64,000 bases of DNA from Hippopus hippopus (GCA_946811185.2 OX328099.1:70870714-70934713), one strand, 5' to 3'. Shown: positions 31,505 through 42,569, numbered from the stretch's first letter. Made by a program: numbers and translations. The notes: a model not told the origin generated them from the sequence alone.

Positions 31505-34500
31505 TCTCTTTAAATCTCACCAGCTACTTGTACATTTGAAATCATTACTTCGAAAAATAGCAAAGTTGTCCAGTTTTCAAATCAAGTAGCTGGTCCCTTT
31601 AATAACTGGAAATGATTCAATTTTGAGTTTTCTTATACATTCACAGTCTGTGTTATTCAAAACAAGCATTTAATTTCAAAATTCGCTCTTAGACTCGCCA
31701 GCTACTTGTACCTTTTGATTTCACTCTAGGTAAAATTGATAACTATCTGCATTTTCATGACGAGTAGCTGGCTCCTAAAATGAATAAGAATTGATTAATT
31801 TTGATATTTTTAATTTCTCCTGTCTGTCCTCAATATGATTTGTTGAAATATTTTGAAAAATCTCTCTAAACCTCGCCAGCTACTTGTACATTTTAAATCA
31901 TGATTTCGCAAAAGTACGAAATTGGTCCATTTTGTGATCAAGTAGCAGGCCCCTTTAATTACCAGAAACTCTTCAATTTGGAGTTTTCTCACACATTTAT
32001 ACTCTCTTTTATTCAAAACAAGCATTTAATTTCAAAATTCGCTCTTAGGCTCGCCAGCTACTTGTACCTTTTGACTTTATTCTAAGTAAAATTGAAAAAT
32101 ATCCACATTTTCATGACGAGTAGCTGGCCCTTTAAATGGATGAGAATGGATTGATTTTGATATTTTTAATTTCTCCTTAGTGTCCCCAAAAGGATTTGTT
32201 GAAATATTTTGAAAAATCTCTTTTAATCTCGCCAGCTACTTGTACATTTTAAATCATTACTTCGAAAAACAGCAAAGTCGTCCATTTTTCAAATCAAGTA
32301 GCTGGCCCCTTTAATAACCGGAAATGATTCAATTTTGAGTTTTCTTATACATTTACAGTATCTGTTATTCAAAACAAGCATTTAATTTCAAAATTCGCTC
32401 TTAGACTCGCCAGCTACTTGTACCTTTTGATTTCCCTCTAAGTAAAATTGAAAAATATCCGCATTTTCATGATGAGAAGCTGGCTCCTAAAATAAATAAG
32501 AATGGATTGATTTCGATACTTTTAATTTCTCCTTCGTGTCCTCAATAAGATTTGCTGAAATATTTTGAAAAATCTCTTTTAATCTCGCCAGCTACTTGTA
32601 CATTTGAAATCATTACTTCGAAAAAGTGCGAAATTGTCCCATTTTCTGATCAAGTAGCTGGCCCCTTTAATAACCGGAAATGATTCAATTTTGGGTTTTC
32701 TTATACATTCACAGTCTCTGTTATTCAAAACAAGCATTTCATTTCAAAATTCGCTCTTAGGCTCGCCAGCTACTTGTACCTTTTGACTTTACTCTAAGTA
32801 AAATTGAAAAATATCCACATTTCCATGACGAGTAGCTGGCCCTTTAAATGGATGAGAATGGATTGATTTTCATATTTTTAATTTCTCCTAAGTGTTCCCA
32901 AAACGATTTGTTGAAATATTTTGAAAAATCTCTTTTAATCTCGCCAGCTACTTGTACATTTGAAATCATCACTTCGAAAAAAAGCAAAGTCGTCCAGCTT
33001 TCAAATCAAGTAGCTGGCCCCTTTAATAACCGGAAATGATTCAATTTTGAGTTTTCTTATACATTCATAGCATCTGTTATTCAAAACAAGCATTTAATTT
33101 GAAAAATTCGCTCTCAGGCTCGCCAGCTACTTGTACCTTTTGATTTCACTCTAAGTAAAATTGAAAAATATCCGCATTTTCATGACGAGTAGCTGGCCCC
33201 TAAAATGTATAAGAATGGATTGATTTTGATATTTTTAATTTTCCCTACGTATCCTGAATATGATTAGTTGAAATATTTTGAAAAATCTCTTTTAATCTCA
33301 CCAGCTACTTGTACATTTGAAATCATTACTTCGAAAAACAGCAAAGTTGTCCAGTTTTCAAATCAAGTAGCTGGCCCCTTTAATAACCGGAAATGATTCA
33401 ATTTTGAGTTTTCTTATACATTCATAGTATCTGTTATTCAAAACAAGCATTTAATTTCAAAATTCGCTCTTAGGCTCGCCAGCTACTTATACCTTTTGAT
33501 TTCACTCTAAGTAAAATTGAAAAATATCCGCATTTTCATGACGAGTAGCTGGCCCCTAAAATGGATAAGAATGGATTGATTTTGATATTTTTAATTTTCC
33601 CTACGTATCCTGAATATGATTAGTTGAAATATTTTGAAAAATCTCTCTTAATCTTGCCAGCTACTTGTACGTTTTAAATCATGATTTTGCAAAAGTGCCA
33701 AATTGTCCAATTTTCAGATCAAGTAGCTGGCCCCTTTAATAACCCGAAATGATTCAATTTTGAGTTTCCTTATACATTCATAGTATCTGTTATTCAAAAC
33801 AAGCATTTAATTTCAAAATTCGCTCTTAGGCTCGCCAGCTACTTGTATTTTTTTATTTCACTCTAAGTAAAATTGAAAAATATCCGCATTTTCATGACGA
33901 GTAGCTGGCCCCTTAAATGGATGAGAATAGATTGATTCTGATATTTTTAATTTTCCCTACGTATCCCCAAAAAGATTTGTTGAAATATTTTGAAAAATCT
34001 CTTTTAATCTCGCCAGCTACTTGTACATTTGAAATCATTACTTTGAAAAAAAGCAAAGTCGTCCAGTTTTCAAGTCAAGTAGCTGGCCCCTTTGATAACC
34101 GGAAATGATTCAATTTTGAGTTTTCTTATACATTCATAGTATCTGTTATTCAAAACAAGCATTTAATTTCAAAATTCGCTCTTAGGCTCGGCAGCTACTT
34201 GTACCTTTTGATTTTAATCTAAGTTAAGTTGAAAAATATCCGCATTTTCATGACGAGTAGCTGGGCCCTTTTAATGATAAGAATGGACTAATTTTTAAAA
34301 TCTTTAATTTCCCCTACATATCCTCAATATGATTCGTTGAGATATTTTGAAAAATCTCTCTAAATCTAGCGAGCTGCAAAAGTGCAAAATTGTTCGATTT
34401 ATATTAAGTAGCTGGCCCCTTTAATAACTGGAAATGCTTCAATTTTGAGTTTTCTGACTCATTTATTGTCTACTTTATTCAAAACAAGCACTTAATTACA

Positions 34501-34930
34501 AAAATAGCTCTTAGACTCCCCAGCTACTTGTACTTTTGAATTCCTCTCTAAGTGCAATTGAAAAATGTCCCAATTTTCATGACGAGTAGCTGGCCCCTTT
34601 AATAATTAAAAATGAATTTAAAATGATATTTTCCATTTCTTCGTAGTACAGTGAATGTGATTCTTTGAAATATTTTGAAATGTCTGTCTTAATCTCGTCA
34701 GCTACTTGTATATTTTAAATCCCTAATTAAAAACAAATGTAAAAGAAAATCTATTGACAGATCTCGTAGCTTGACCCTTTAATACAGGAAATTATTTGAT
34801 TTTGATTTTTCTGATGCATTTATGTAGTATTCTGGATGGAAGAAAAAAATTTCGTTTAAGGCGTCGACAATTAGTTCGCCAGCTACTTGTACCTTTAGGA
34901 AACTACTAAAAAACCTCCATTTTAATTACT
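31505..34930 (-). repeat. FB right array, inverted 356-bp units
   Basis: CGCCAGCTACTTGTACC recurs at about 31696, 32054, 32410, 32766, 33124, 33478 (one T variant), 33835 and 34190, then diverges outward (34320-34930), as does the outermost left-array part. Confidence 0.92.
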
Positions 34931-35489
34931 TATACATTGGTCGCTGGGTACGAATTGCCAGATTTTCCTTTTATAAGTGACTGCTTACTAGAAAGTGGCT
35001 ACCAGTAGCTGGCTACAAATAACCAATTTTACCAGCTCAAGTAGCTGGCTACTGGTAGCTGGCTACTAGAAGCTAACTTTACCTGAACAAGTAGCTGGCT
35101 ACTAGTAGCTGGCTACTAGTAGCTAACTTTACCTGAACAAGTAGCTGGCTACTAGTAGCTGGCTACTAGTAGCTAACTTTACCTATCTTCCTTTCCCAGG
35201 GTCCTTTAAAGTCGGCATTGTGCAGTACAGAGTTAATGACCCTGAGAAAGAAGGCTTGGTAATACTGTTAGATATGGAGAAAATGCTGGTAACCAACAAT
35301 TTCCCCATTCTCTACAAGGTTTTCTGCCCTTTCAAAGGCAAGCTCCGTAGTTTGAGCCACTTTTTGTCATTGCAAATCTGGACAAGTTTTGAAATTTGTC
35401 TTCTATTCTACGGTTTAAACTCATTTAAAATGTTCAGCTTTTCTAAAAGATCCAATCATTCAAGGCTGTTTAGGCCAGAACTGGTCTTA

Positions 35490-35884
35490 CACTCAACCAA
35501 ACTGAAATCATTAGCAGACGACATATCTATTGTAGCCCAAAATATTATTTCTGTCTATGACATAGAAGAAAACATTGTGAGAAAAGGAGAAAGTGCTGGT
35601 TGCCAGCATTTTCTCCTTTTCCCATCATGCTTTCAAAAGCCTACTTTTTTTATTTTAACCACCCTGAGCAGAAAGGCTTTTGAAAACATTGTGGGAAAAG
35701 GACAAAATGCTGATAACCAGCATTTTCCCCTTTTCCCGCCATGTTTTCTACCCTTTCATTGACATAAATCACCACCTTAGCTGCATTGAATTTTTCGTAT
35801 GGAGATGCTTTCACTTTGGGCTGTTCCAAAATTTTGTCAAATTGTTAACAAAAAATCATGGGATTGTTTGGGAAGGAGTTAATT
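35490..35884. repeat. Composite M1: inverted pair joined at the internal TTAA
   Basis: An A-to-B copy to CCTACTTTTTTTATTTTAA, then a B-less inverted copy starting TTAACCACCCTGAGCAG and ending CAAATTGTTAA, then the missing B terminus ATGGGATTGTTTGGGAAGG and TTAA. Long frames across it are fortuitous. Confidence 0.7.
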
Positions 35885-36003
35885 TACCCTGGTTGCAAAA
35901 TCTACTAGTGTTTGCATAACCTGGGGTTCATAATTTACAATCACAGTTTTGTGATTTATTGACAACACTGTTTGCTTGAATGCACAATAACTGCACTTTG
36001 TAT

Positions 36004-36228
36004 GTTAAACCCTTTACCAAACCGTACCTTGACACACATATAACACTCAAAAAGAGGACTTAAAAAATATAGCAGGAAAAGAAAAAAAACCTTGGTTGTC
36101 TGCATTTTCTCCTTTTCCACACAATTTTCACTGCCATATTAATTACAAATCTTCTGAGCTCAATTAATTTTGTCCTTTGCAAATGCTTTGAATATGGCCC
36201 AGTCGAAAATTGACAGGTAAATAGTTAA
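36004..36228 (-). repeat. M1 MITE
   Basis: TTAA at both ends, B to A; centre mutated (GGTTGTCTGC). Confidence 0.75.
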
Positions 36229-36484
36229 AACTTCCTCATTCTTGTTACTTCCAGTACTTTTATTCTTTCCATCTTCATAAATCTTCCAGTATATATTATA
36301 ACCTGCTGTATTCTCTTTACCTAGCCTGTGTTCTAGTCCATTAATTTTTTATTTTATATTTTCAATGTTACTTTATCAAAACTGATAAATAAGGAATCAA
36401 TTATCAGTTCATTGCCATAGATATAATTATATAGATCCTGAAAGGAGACAATTTAAATTTTTTACCGCCTGGTTAGTGGACCCA
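36229..36484. other. Intron DNA, nothing recognised
   Basis: AT-rich; contains short inverted AT runs only. Confidence 0.5.
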
Positions 36485-36708
36485 GGTTACCCTTTGCCAT
36501 ACAAAATACATTTACATTTGATCAAATTTAAAGCATTTTGTAGATGACAAACTAGATGTAGCCAAAAAAGTGAATTGTGTCTACGAAGTGATGGAAAACA
36601 TCATGCGAAAAGGAGAAAATGCTGGTAACCAGCATTTTCTTCTCTTCCTACAATGTTTCCTTCTTACTCAGGGTCCTTGAAACATGGGATTGTTTGGTGA
36701 AGGGTTAG
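36485..36708 (+). repeat. M1 MITE
   Basis: GTTACCCTTTGCCATACAA to GATTGTTTGGTGAAGGGTTAG; loop GGTAACC. Confidence 0.72.
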
Positions 36709-37779
36709 AAAGTGCTTACTCTTGACAAGGTTTGTGTGCTGTGCAGTAAAATTTGATTTAATTAAGTATAACTAAGTAGTTCACATTAAAGCAGACATAT
36801 TAAATTAAAACATACAGTCTTTAAGACAGTGAAAATAATGGCAATTTTCAGTCCGCTGGATACTCGAAGTGCTTTGAATATCTTCCTTGTTTCTCACTCA
36901 ATACAAAAATAAAGACCCTTAAACTCATAACCCAATGAAAGTAATCACAATCATAGTTAACCTTGTTTTCAGTGCAATGAATTTTTATATCTTACACATA
37001 TTCTGAGACAGTCAAGTTGTGCAATCATTGGTTGAAGCTCCGTAATCATAGGCCTTATTTCTAAAACGTTGACCCACAGTTTCCTTGTGATTTAACCATC
37101 AAAAATGATAATCTTGACAAAAAAAAATATTCATTCCCACTTTCAGATTAAAAAGCAAGACATAATAATTATATAAGTTTCAGAGTAATAATTTTTGTTC
37201 TGGTTGTAAATATAAACAAGTGTCAAAGATAAAAACAGTTCTCATTCATGTAAATTTCAATACACATGTACATATACACCTTTTTTCTTACATTATGGGC
37301 TGTTAACGTTGAGATGCAGTAATGTGATAAAAAGAATAGAACATTCATTAGCTCTAGAGGTAACATTTTATCAAACATGTTGAGAAAAAAATGTCCTTAA
37401 ACTTGCCAAAGGCTGGCTTGTTCAGAGTAAGATTTTATCTCAGATGCCTATGTACACAACGCAGGCCTACATGTACATTGCTCAAATAACTTTGATTTAA
37501 TGTGACCATGCCTTTGTTCACAAAAAAGAAACATGCAAAATAAACCTACGACAGTCATCAAAATAGACATTTTCAGTCAGCCGGATTGATCAAAAGCTAG
37601 TTTTGGCTGGAATCTCACTATTAAAAATGTTTTGAGAGAAACATCCATGGAAAGACCCTTTTTTTTCGCTGTCTGATCTTAATCTTTTCTGAATCAGTGA
37701 AAGTACCTAGCATGCTGTTAATACATTCCAAACATAATGATCATAGCATTCTTCTCACAAATAGGTAAGCAAAAATATT
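36709..37779. other. Intron DNA, nothing recognised
   Basis: A kilobase without window repeats, tRNA-like heads or splice-bounded frames. Confidence 0.5.
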
Positions 37780-37985
37780 ATTACCACATGAATAATTTTA
37801 GGCTCATACTGAAAGCATTTTCAGATGGAAAATTATGGTATTTTCCACTGTACAGACTGAAAAAAACATTGTCAGAAAGAAGAGAATGCTCGTTACTAGC
37901 ATTTTCTCTCTGTTCCACAATTATTTTCAAAAGTTGCCTTCTTCCTTGTGGTCATTAAAACACAGGACTGTTATGCAAAACAATT
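37780..37985 (+). repeat. Degenerate M1 MITE
   Basis: A-arm pieces (GAAAGCATTTTCAGATG), loop CGTTACTAGC, B arm GGTCATTAAAACACAGG. Confidence 0.6.
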
Positions 37986-38225
37986 ATATTATGTTGCATT
38001 TTTCTTATCAAACACTTTTTCATACAGTCCTGTAACATTATGACTTTTGCATTGAAACTGTGCAAGCACAAACAAAACAATGATGAAACAAATCTTAACA
38101 TTAACAGAAAACAAGAGGGCCATGATAGGACAATATTGCTCACCTGATCACAGTTGTACAAATGAAATTCAGGTCAAATTTCTGTTAAAGTAAATACCTC
38201 AAACTAGCTTAGAAGGAGAAGTGGC

Positions 38226-38455
38226 TTAACCTTCAACCAAATGATTCCATGTAAAACAACCTTAAGAAAGAGGCTCTAGAAAACATTGTGAAGAAGAGAG
38301 AAAATGCTGATTATCAGCATTTTCTTCTTTTTTGCGCAACATTTTCTACCATTTCAAAGACCAATTCCTTGTGTTTCAGCATTTGTTGAATTTGTTGTCT
38401 GTAATTGCTTTCAGTTTGGACAAGTCCAAAATTTTATAATTTGGTATAAGGTTAA
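38226..38455 (-). repeat. M1 MITE inside the pearl-like element
   Basis: TTAA-bounded B to A; loop GATTATCAGC. Confidence 0.78.
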
Positions 38456-38652
38456 AGATTTTTCTATTTTTGCCTCTGGTCGCTATTTTGTTCAGCAAGG
38501 CAGGAACCTTTGAGCAATTTAACTGCCAAGTCACTATGGAACATTTCTGTGACATTTTTCATCTTTACATTTGAGCAAAGAAGGTCCAGTGTGGCTTAAA
38601 GAATATTTCTGTGGAATCATTTTAATATCCTTCAGTCAATTAGGAGAAGTGA

Positions 38653-38883
38653 TTTAACTCCTTACCACTTAAGAAAACTTTAGCCTGGTCCAAATTTAAA
38701 ACATTTGCAGACAACATATTAAATAGTACTCAAAACATAAAACTTGTCTTTCAAAGAGTCAAAATATTGCAGGTAAAAAGCAGAAAATGCCAGTTTCCAA
38801 CATTTTTCTCCTTTTCCCACAATTTTTTTCAAAGAGCTTCTTTCTCAGGGTTATTAAAACTTGGAATTTTGTGGTAAAGGATA
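38653..38883 (+). repeat. Second M1 MITE inside the pearl-like element
   Basis: TTAACTCCTTACCACTTAAG to GGAATTTTGTGGTAAAGGATAA; loop eroded. Confidence 0.75.
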
Positions 38884-39255
38884 AAGGTTTTTCTATACTC
38901 AGCTCTAGAGGCCATCATGTTCCAGAATGGACTGGAACCATTAAAGAAATTTTGATAGATGACCGTCCCAGAAACATTCTCATGATCTTATTTCAAGTGA
39001 AAAATGGCAGACAAACAATGTGGAAAGACTGATCACAAAAGCTCACCTTTGAGCACTTTGTGCTCAGGTGAGCTAAAAAAGAAAAGCACAACACATTGTT
39101 AATGCATGTAAAGGTGGGGATCTGAAAAAAAAAATGAACTCAGGAATGTTATCTTGGTTACACTGCTGTGGTACATGTATGTCATATCAACTCAATACCT
39201 CCCTCGGACGGCTTTTTTGGCCTTGCAGCACACCACTAACATAAACATTCTGGCT

Positions 39256-39489
39256 TTAACGCTTTACCACACAACGCCGAGGTTTAACGACCCTAAGAAA
39301 GAAGCCTTCTGAAAACATTGTAGGAATAGGAGAAAATGCTGGTAGCCAGCATTTTCTCCTTTTCCCACAATGTTTTCTACCCTATCAATGACAAATTTTA
39401 TCATTTGAGCCACATTTAAATTGACGTCTGCAAATTTTATGCTTTCAATTCGGTTATACCCAAAATTTTGTCATGTGGTCAAGAATCAA
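39256..39489 (-). repeat. M1 MITE
   Basis: TTAACGCTTTACCACACAAC start, loop GGTAGCC, A terminus GTCATGTGGTCAAGAATCAA. Confidence 0.8.
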
Positions 39490-39521
39490 AGGAAAAATTG
39501 ATCATCACAAGCAGTTTCTCT

Positions 39522-39721
39522 GTAACTCTTCCAAATGACACAGTTTTCGACTTGTCCAGATTTAAAAGTAATAGCAGACGAGAAATAATGCCAAAACAAT
39601 GGAGTTCGTCTTTGACGGGATAGAAAACTTTATTCCAGTATTTTCTCCCTTTCCAACAATGTTTTCAAAAGCCATCTTTCTAAGGGTCGTTTAAATTTTG
39701 GACTGTGTAGTAAAGGAATAA
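39522..39721 (+). repeat. M1 MITE with centre deletion
   Basis: A arm to AACTTTATTCCAGTATTTTC, then the B arm to CTGTGTAGTAAAGGAATAA. Confidence 0.68.
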
Positions 39722-40640
39722 AGCTATTCTGTTTTCACACACATTAAACTTTCAGTGTCTTTTCTAGGATGTGTGACTGTGGGATTCACACAAATTCTTT
39801 CAGACCCTGAATAAATTCAGAAAAAGTATCTGACAGTCTGGCGTAAAAAATAAACAATGCAAAAGTCCCAAAACAAAGAATTTACTCTTGCCTTGCAGAA
39901 AATACCATGGTTTTGAATAAAATGGCATCAGTGCCAAAGCAACATATTATGTCCAATAAAGTAACCTCCCTGGACAGGAAGTGGGTCATAATGGCTCACT
40001 TTAGCAAGTTTTTGACTACCATTTTTGCAATAAATTTCATCAGAACTAATTTTAAAACTGTTTTACTCTTATCTTTTTTTTTAAATGATTCTAATTTGTA
40101 CAGAAAGATATTCCAGAAACAGTCTTTTGACATATAGACAGGTCAGTAAGTCTAGTGTATAATAACAGACAGCACTAAATGTCTATTATATGAACTATAT
40201 GTTTTCTGTTTGTTCCAAAATTGTCCCACCTATTTTTTTTTAAAATCCCACCCACTTTTCAGATGGAAGGGGGGGAATCCCCCCCCCCTTTTTTTTAGTT
40301 ACTAGAATAGACACCAAACCTTATATTAATGCTGGTTGTTCATAATTTACAAGAATATTTTCAAAGTGGTCTGCTGCACAGCTGTCAGGAGGTACTGACT
40401 GTTGTTATCTTGGTTATGATGTCTAGCGTACAATATACCTTTACATTTCGTCCTTCTTTTGGGTTGCTGTTTATTTGGAATGACTCCTGTTTTAAAAGGA
40501 TTGAGAACTAAGAGGAGATGTATATACAAAGAAATGTTGTTGGTTTTCAGAATGAGTTTTACATGACAAACATCTATAACATTTTTGAGGTAGAAAAAAA
40601 TCTAAGCAAAGAAGGTTCTAATTGCCTGACAAGCTCTACT
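39722..40640. other. Intron DNA, nothing recognised
   Basis: A run of ten C (in GGGGGGGAATCCCCCCCCCC-like context near 40268-40290) is the only notable feature. Confidence 0.5.
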
Positions 40641-40647
40641 GAGCAAG

Positions 40648-40893
40648 ACTGATTGATTGATTGACTGTTTGGTGTTTTATGCCGCTTTCAACATAATTTC
40701 AGTCACATCAAGGTGACAGCTCACAGAATCATGTGTGTCTTGGGTTTCACCAGTACAAGGCTAGGACTCTGGAGTGTCTTGGCTAAAACGACTACCACAA
40801 AAAGCAAAGAACTGTCAGTACAGCTCAAACACAGGGCCTCCAGGTTACGATTCCTGTACTTTACCACTGAGCCACACAGGATCCCTGCTACTG
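40648..40893 (-). repeat. tRNA-derived SINE (SINE-C), unit 1 of a tandem pair
   Basis: On the minus strand the head reads GTGTGGCTCAGTGGTAAAG with box-B-like GGAATCGTAACCTGG; the 3' end is GGCATAAAACACCAAACAG plus (TCAA)n. Confidence 0.65.
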
Positions 40894-40902
40894 AGCATGA
40901 TT

Positions 40903-41105
40903 TTATTGATTTATTGAATCGTGTTTTACGCTACTTTCAACATGATCAGTCATATCACGGTGACAGCTCAAATATTCATGTATTTCCTGGGTTTTACCAG
41001 TACTAAGCTAGGGTTCTGAAGTGTCTTGCCCAAGGACACTCCCACAAAAAACCCAGTGGATCCAGTGCCACTCAAACCTAGGGTCTCCAGGTTACGAGTC
41101 CTACA
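40903..41105 (-). repeat. tRNA-derived SINE (SINE-C), unit 2
   Basis: Same body and 3' end (GTAAAACACGATTCAATAAA); the tRNA-like head is truncated at GTAACCTGGAGACCC. Confidence 0.6.
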
Positions 41106-41368
41106 GTGAGTATGAAACACTGAAGATGTAAAGAAAAATGTACTCTTTCACAAGTGGCTCCTTTTTCCCAGCTAATGATCTCAATTTCATCATTTTTTTC
41201 AGCAGGCTGAAAGTCAGTCATGATGCAAAATATCAGTCAATATTTCAAAAATTATGAGATAGAAAATGAAGACATTTTCACATAAAGGAGAGTTAAAGTT
41301 AAAGATATTTTAGATGATTGGACAGAAACACTTTCAATGCATTTATAACCCATAAAGTGCTGGAACAG

Positions 41369-41470
41369 AGTTAAATAGTTTTTGCAGACAGTGCAGATTA
41401 AGATCAGACTGCACAGAACATGCAGTCTGATCTTGAATCTACACTGTCTGCTACTTCTTAACATATTTTG
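41369..41470. repeat. M3 hairpin core
   Basis: AGATTAAGATCAGACTGCA faces TGCAGTCTGATCTTGAATCT. Confidence 0.65.
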
Positions 41471-41534
41471 GCAAAAACAACCTGGAGACAACAATATTTT
41501 GGATGTTTGACCTGATCCAAAAAGACCCATTTCA

Positions 41535-41760
41535 TTAACCCTTTACCACACAATCCCGACTTAACGACCCTGAGAAAGAAGCCTTTTGAAAACATTGTAG
41601 GAAAAGGAGAAAATGCTGGTAACCAGCATTTTCTCCTTTTCCGACAATGTTTTCTACCTTTCCCAAAACAAAATTTAATTTTTGAGTCACATTCAAATTG
41701 TCGTCTGCAAATGCTCTCAATTTGGACAAGTCTAAAATATTTTGTTTGGTAAAGAGTTAA
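41535..41760 (-). repeat. M1 MITE, near-consensus
   Basis: TTAA at both ends, B to A, one mismatch in the palindrome (CTTTTCCGACAATG). Confidence 0.9.
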
Positions 41761-41812
41761 GTCAGTGCTCTAGGGATTAAGCCCCCTTTTGCCAGAGCAT
41801 GGCCCAAGTTAA
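41761..41812. repeat. M2 end fragment
   Basis: GGATTAAGCCCCCTTTTGCC then AGAGCATGGCC. Confidence 0.65.
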
Positions 41813-41818
41813 CCCTTA

Positions 41819-42023
41819 AGCTGCTATGTAAAATAAACTGAAGATTTCCAGCAAATAGTGAACCTCCATAGATTATGATTTAAAACTCTTGCTTGTCGAA
41901 GAGAAACATCGCCATATAGGACAGTGTAGATCAAAGATCAGACTGCACACTCTGTGCAGTCTGATCTTGATCTACACTGTCCGCAAAAGGTCAGTGAGTC
42001 GTGCTTAGCAGCGTAGGGGTTAA
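41819..42023. repeat. M3 MITE, full length, second subtype
   Basis: TTAACCCTTAAGCTGCTATG and CTTAGCAGCGTAGGGGTTAA are the inverted ends; the hairpin GATCAAAGATCAGACTGCAC is near perfect. It ends 33 bases from exon 3. Confidence 0.8.
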
Positions 42024-42056
42024 TTCATTTTGATTGGTTACTTTTCTATATATTAC

Positions 42057-42151
42057 CTGCTGGAGGTGGAGGTAGACTGTCTGTGGAATCTTTAAGCCCT
42101 TCAAAACCATTCTCCTCCCACTCTCTCTCCTCCTCTTCTGTCAGTGGTTGG
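42057..42151 (-). CDS. FYB1-like: FYB1/ADAP-like adaptor, exon 3 (proline motif)
   Basis: 95 bases, acceptor CTATTTTTAG, donor GCAG|GTAATA. Completes the Ile codon left by exon 2 and encodes QPLTEEEEREWEENGFEG, LKDSTDSLPPPPA. The PPPP stretch is short for an EVH1 or SH3 ligand. The NGF-E repeat is shared with exon 2, suggesting an internal duplication. Confidence 0.75.
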
Positions 42152-42333
42152 CTAAAAATAGACAGTCCATAGCAATGTGAATACCCTAAACATACAGCAA
42201 AAAAATTATCTGTTATAGGGAAACCACTTTAACTTGTCTCTTAATGAATAGTCCTTCTTTTAATGTTAACTATTTATAGATCTCTGATAAATTTACAATT
42301 TTATAGAACGTTTACCTCCTCGGAATCATGTGT

Positions 42334-42569
42334 CCTGGGTTACCTTTCACTAAACTGCATAGATTTATGCAAATTTTTTGGGAGTGAATATACACACATA
42401 CAATCCCTGCTTTACTAAAAGAAATGAAATGGCATAATGTTATGCGAATATTTACTTAAATCATAAAGTTATACAATTCAGTGCAACTTGTTTTCAGACT
42501 TAATGCTTGCTTACAAAAATTGCATACACAAATTTCGTGCGTACACAGTTTAGTGAAAGGTATCCCAGG
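42334..42569. repeat. MITE with about 23-bp inverted ends
   Basis: CCTGGGTTACCTTTCACTAA and TTAGTGAAAGGTATCCCAGG are the ends (one mismatch), about 236 bases apart. Single copy in the window. Confidence 0.7.

Larger units (their letters stand above)
29029..35188. mobile_element. 6.2-kb foldback element (FB) made of opposed 356-bp tandem arrays
   Basis: Ends AGATAGGTAAAGTTAGC and GCTAACTTTACCTATCT are perfect inverted repeats, flanked by a 9-bp direct duplication TCCTTTCCC (29020-29028 and 35189-35197). Each end has about three copies of a roughly 50-base AGCTACTAGTAGCC repeat. Inside are about six 356-base units on the left and about nine, inverted, on the right, meeting near 31504 with no unique loop. 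Short open frames of about 63 codons recur once per unit and are not credible genes. A 9-bp duplication with long inverted arms suits Mutator-type or FB/TU foldback elements (family knowledge); no transposase is present, so it must be non-autonomous. Confidence 0.92.
28838..35236 (+). repeat. Middle M1 MITE, split by the FB element
   Basis: A arm, centre and part of the B arm at 28838-29028; the rest, AGGGTCCTTTAAAGTCGGC to GTACAGAGTTAA, at 35198-35236. TTAA lies at both ends. Confidence 0.85.
28809..35408 (-). repeat. Outer M1 MITE, split by a nested M1 and FB
   Basis: Left piece 28809-28841 is a B terminus (TTACCTTTCCCCAAACAAAG, CCATGTTTTAA). Right piece 35233-35408 resumes TTAATGACCCTGAGAAAG and runs through centre GGTAACCAAC to a degraded A arm. 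The two pieces join at the internal TTAA. Confidence 0.75.
38104..39076 (+). mobile_element. Pearl/Helitron-like element hosting two M1s
   Basis: Starts AACAAGAGGGCCATGATAGG then TTGCTCACCTG; ends with the hairpin GAGCACTTTGTGCTC and CAGGTGAGCTAAAAAAG. CTCACCTG/CAGGTGAG are subterminally inverted, as in 8425-8744 and 52846-53912. A terminal hairpin followed by CTAA is Helitron-like. Confidence 0.62.

Noticed and set aside
29652..34108. Recurrent 61-101 codon frames such as MDENRLILIFLISPKCPQ
   Set aside because: They occur once per 356-bp FB unit in both orientations, with no start context or domain; they follow the repeat, not a gene.
35220..35762. 180-codon plus-strand frame
   Set aside because: It runs through three M1 pieces, reading both arms of palindromes; no domain and no splice context.
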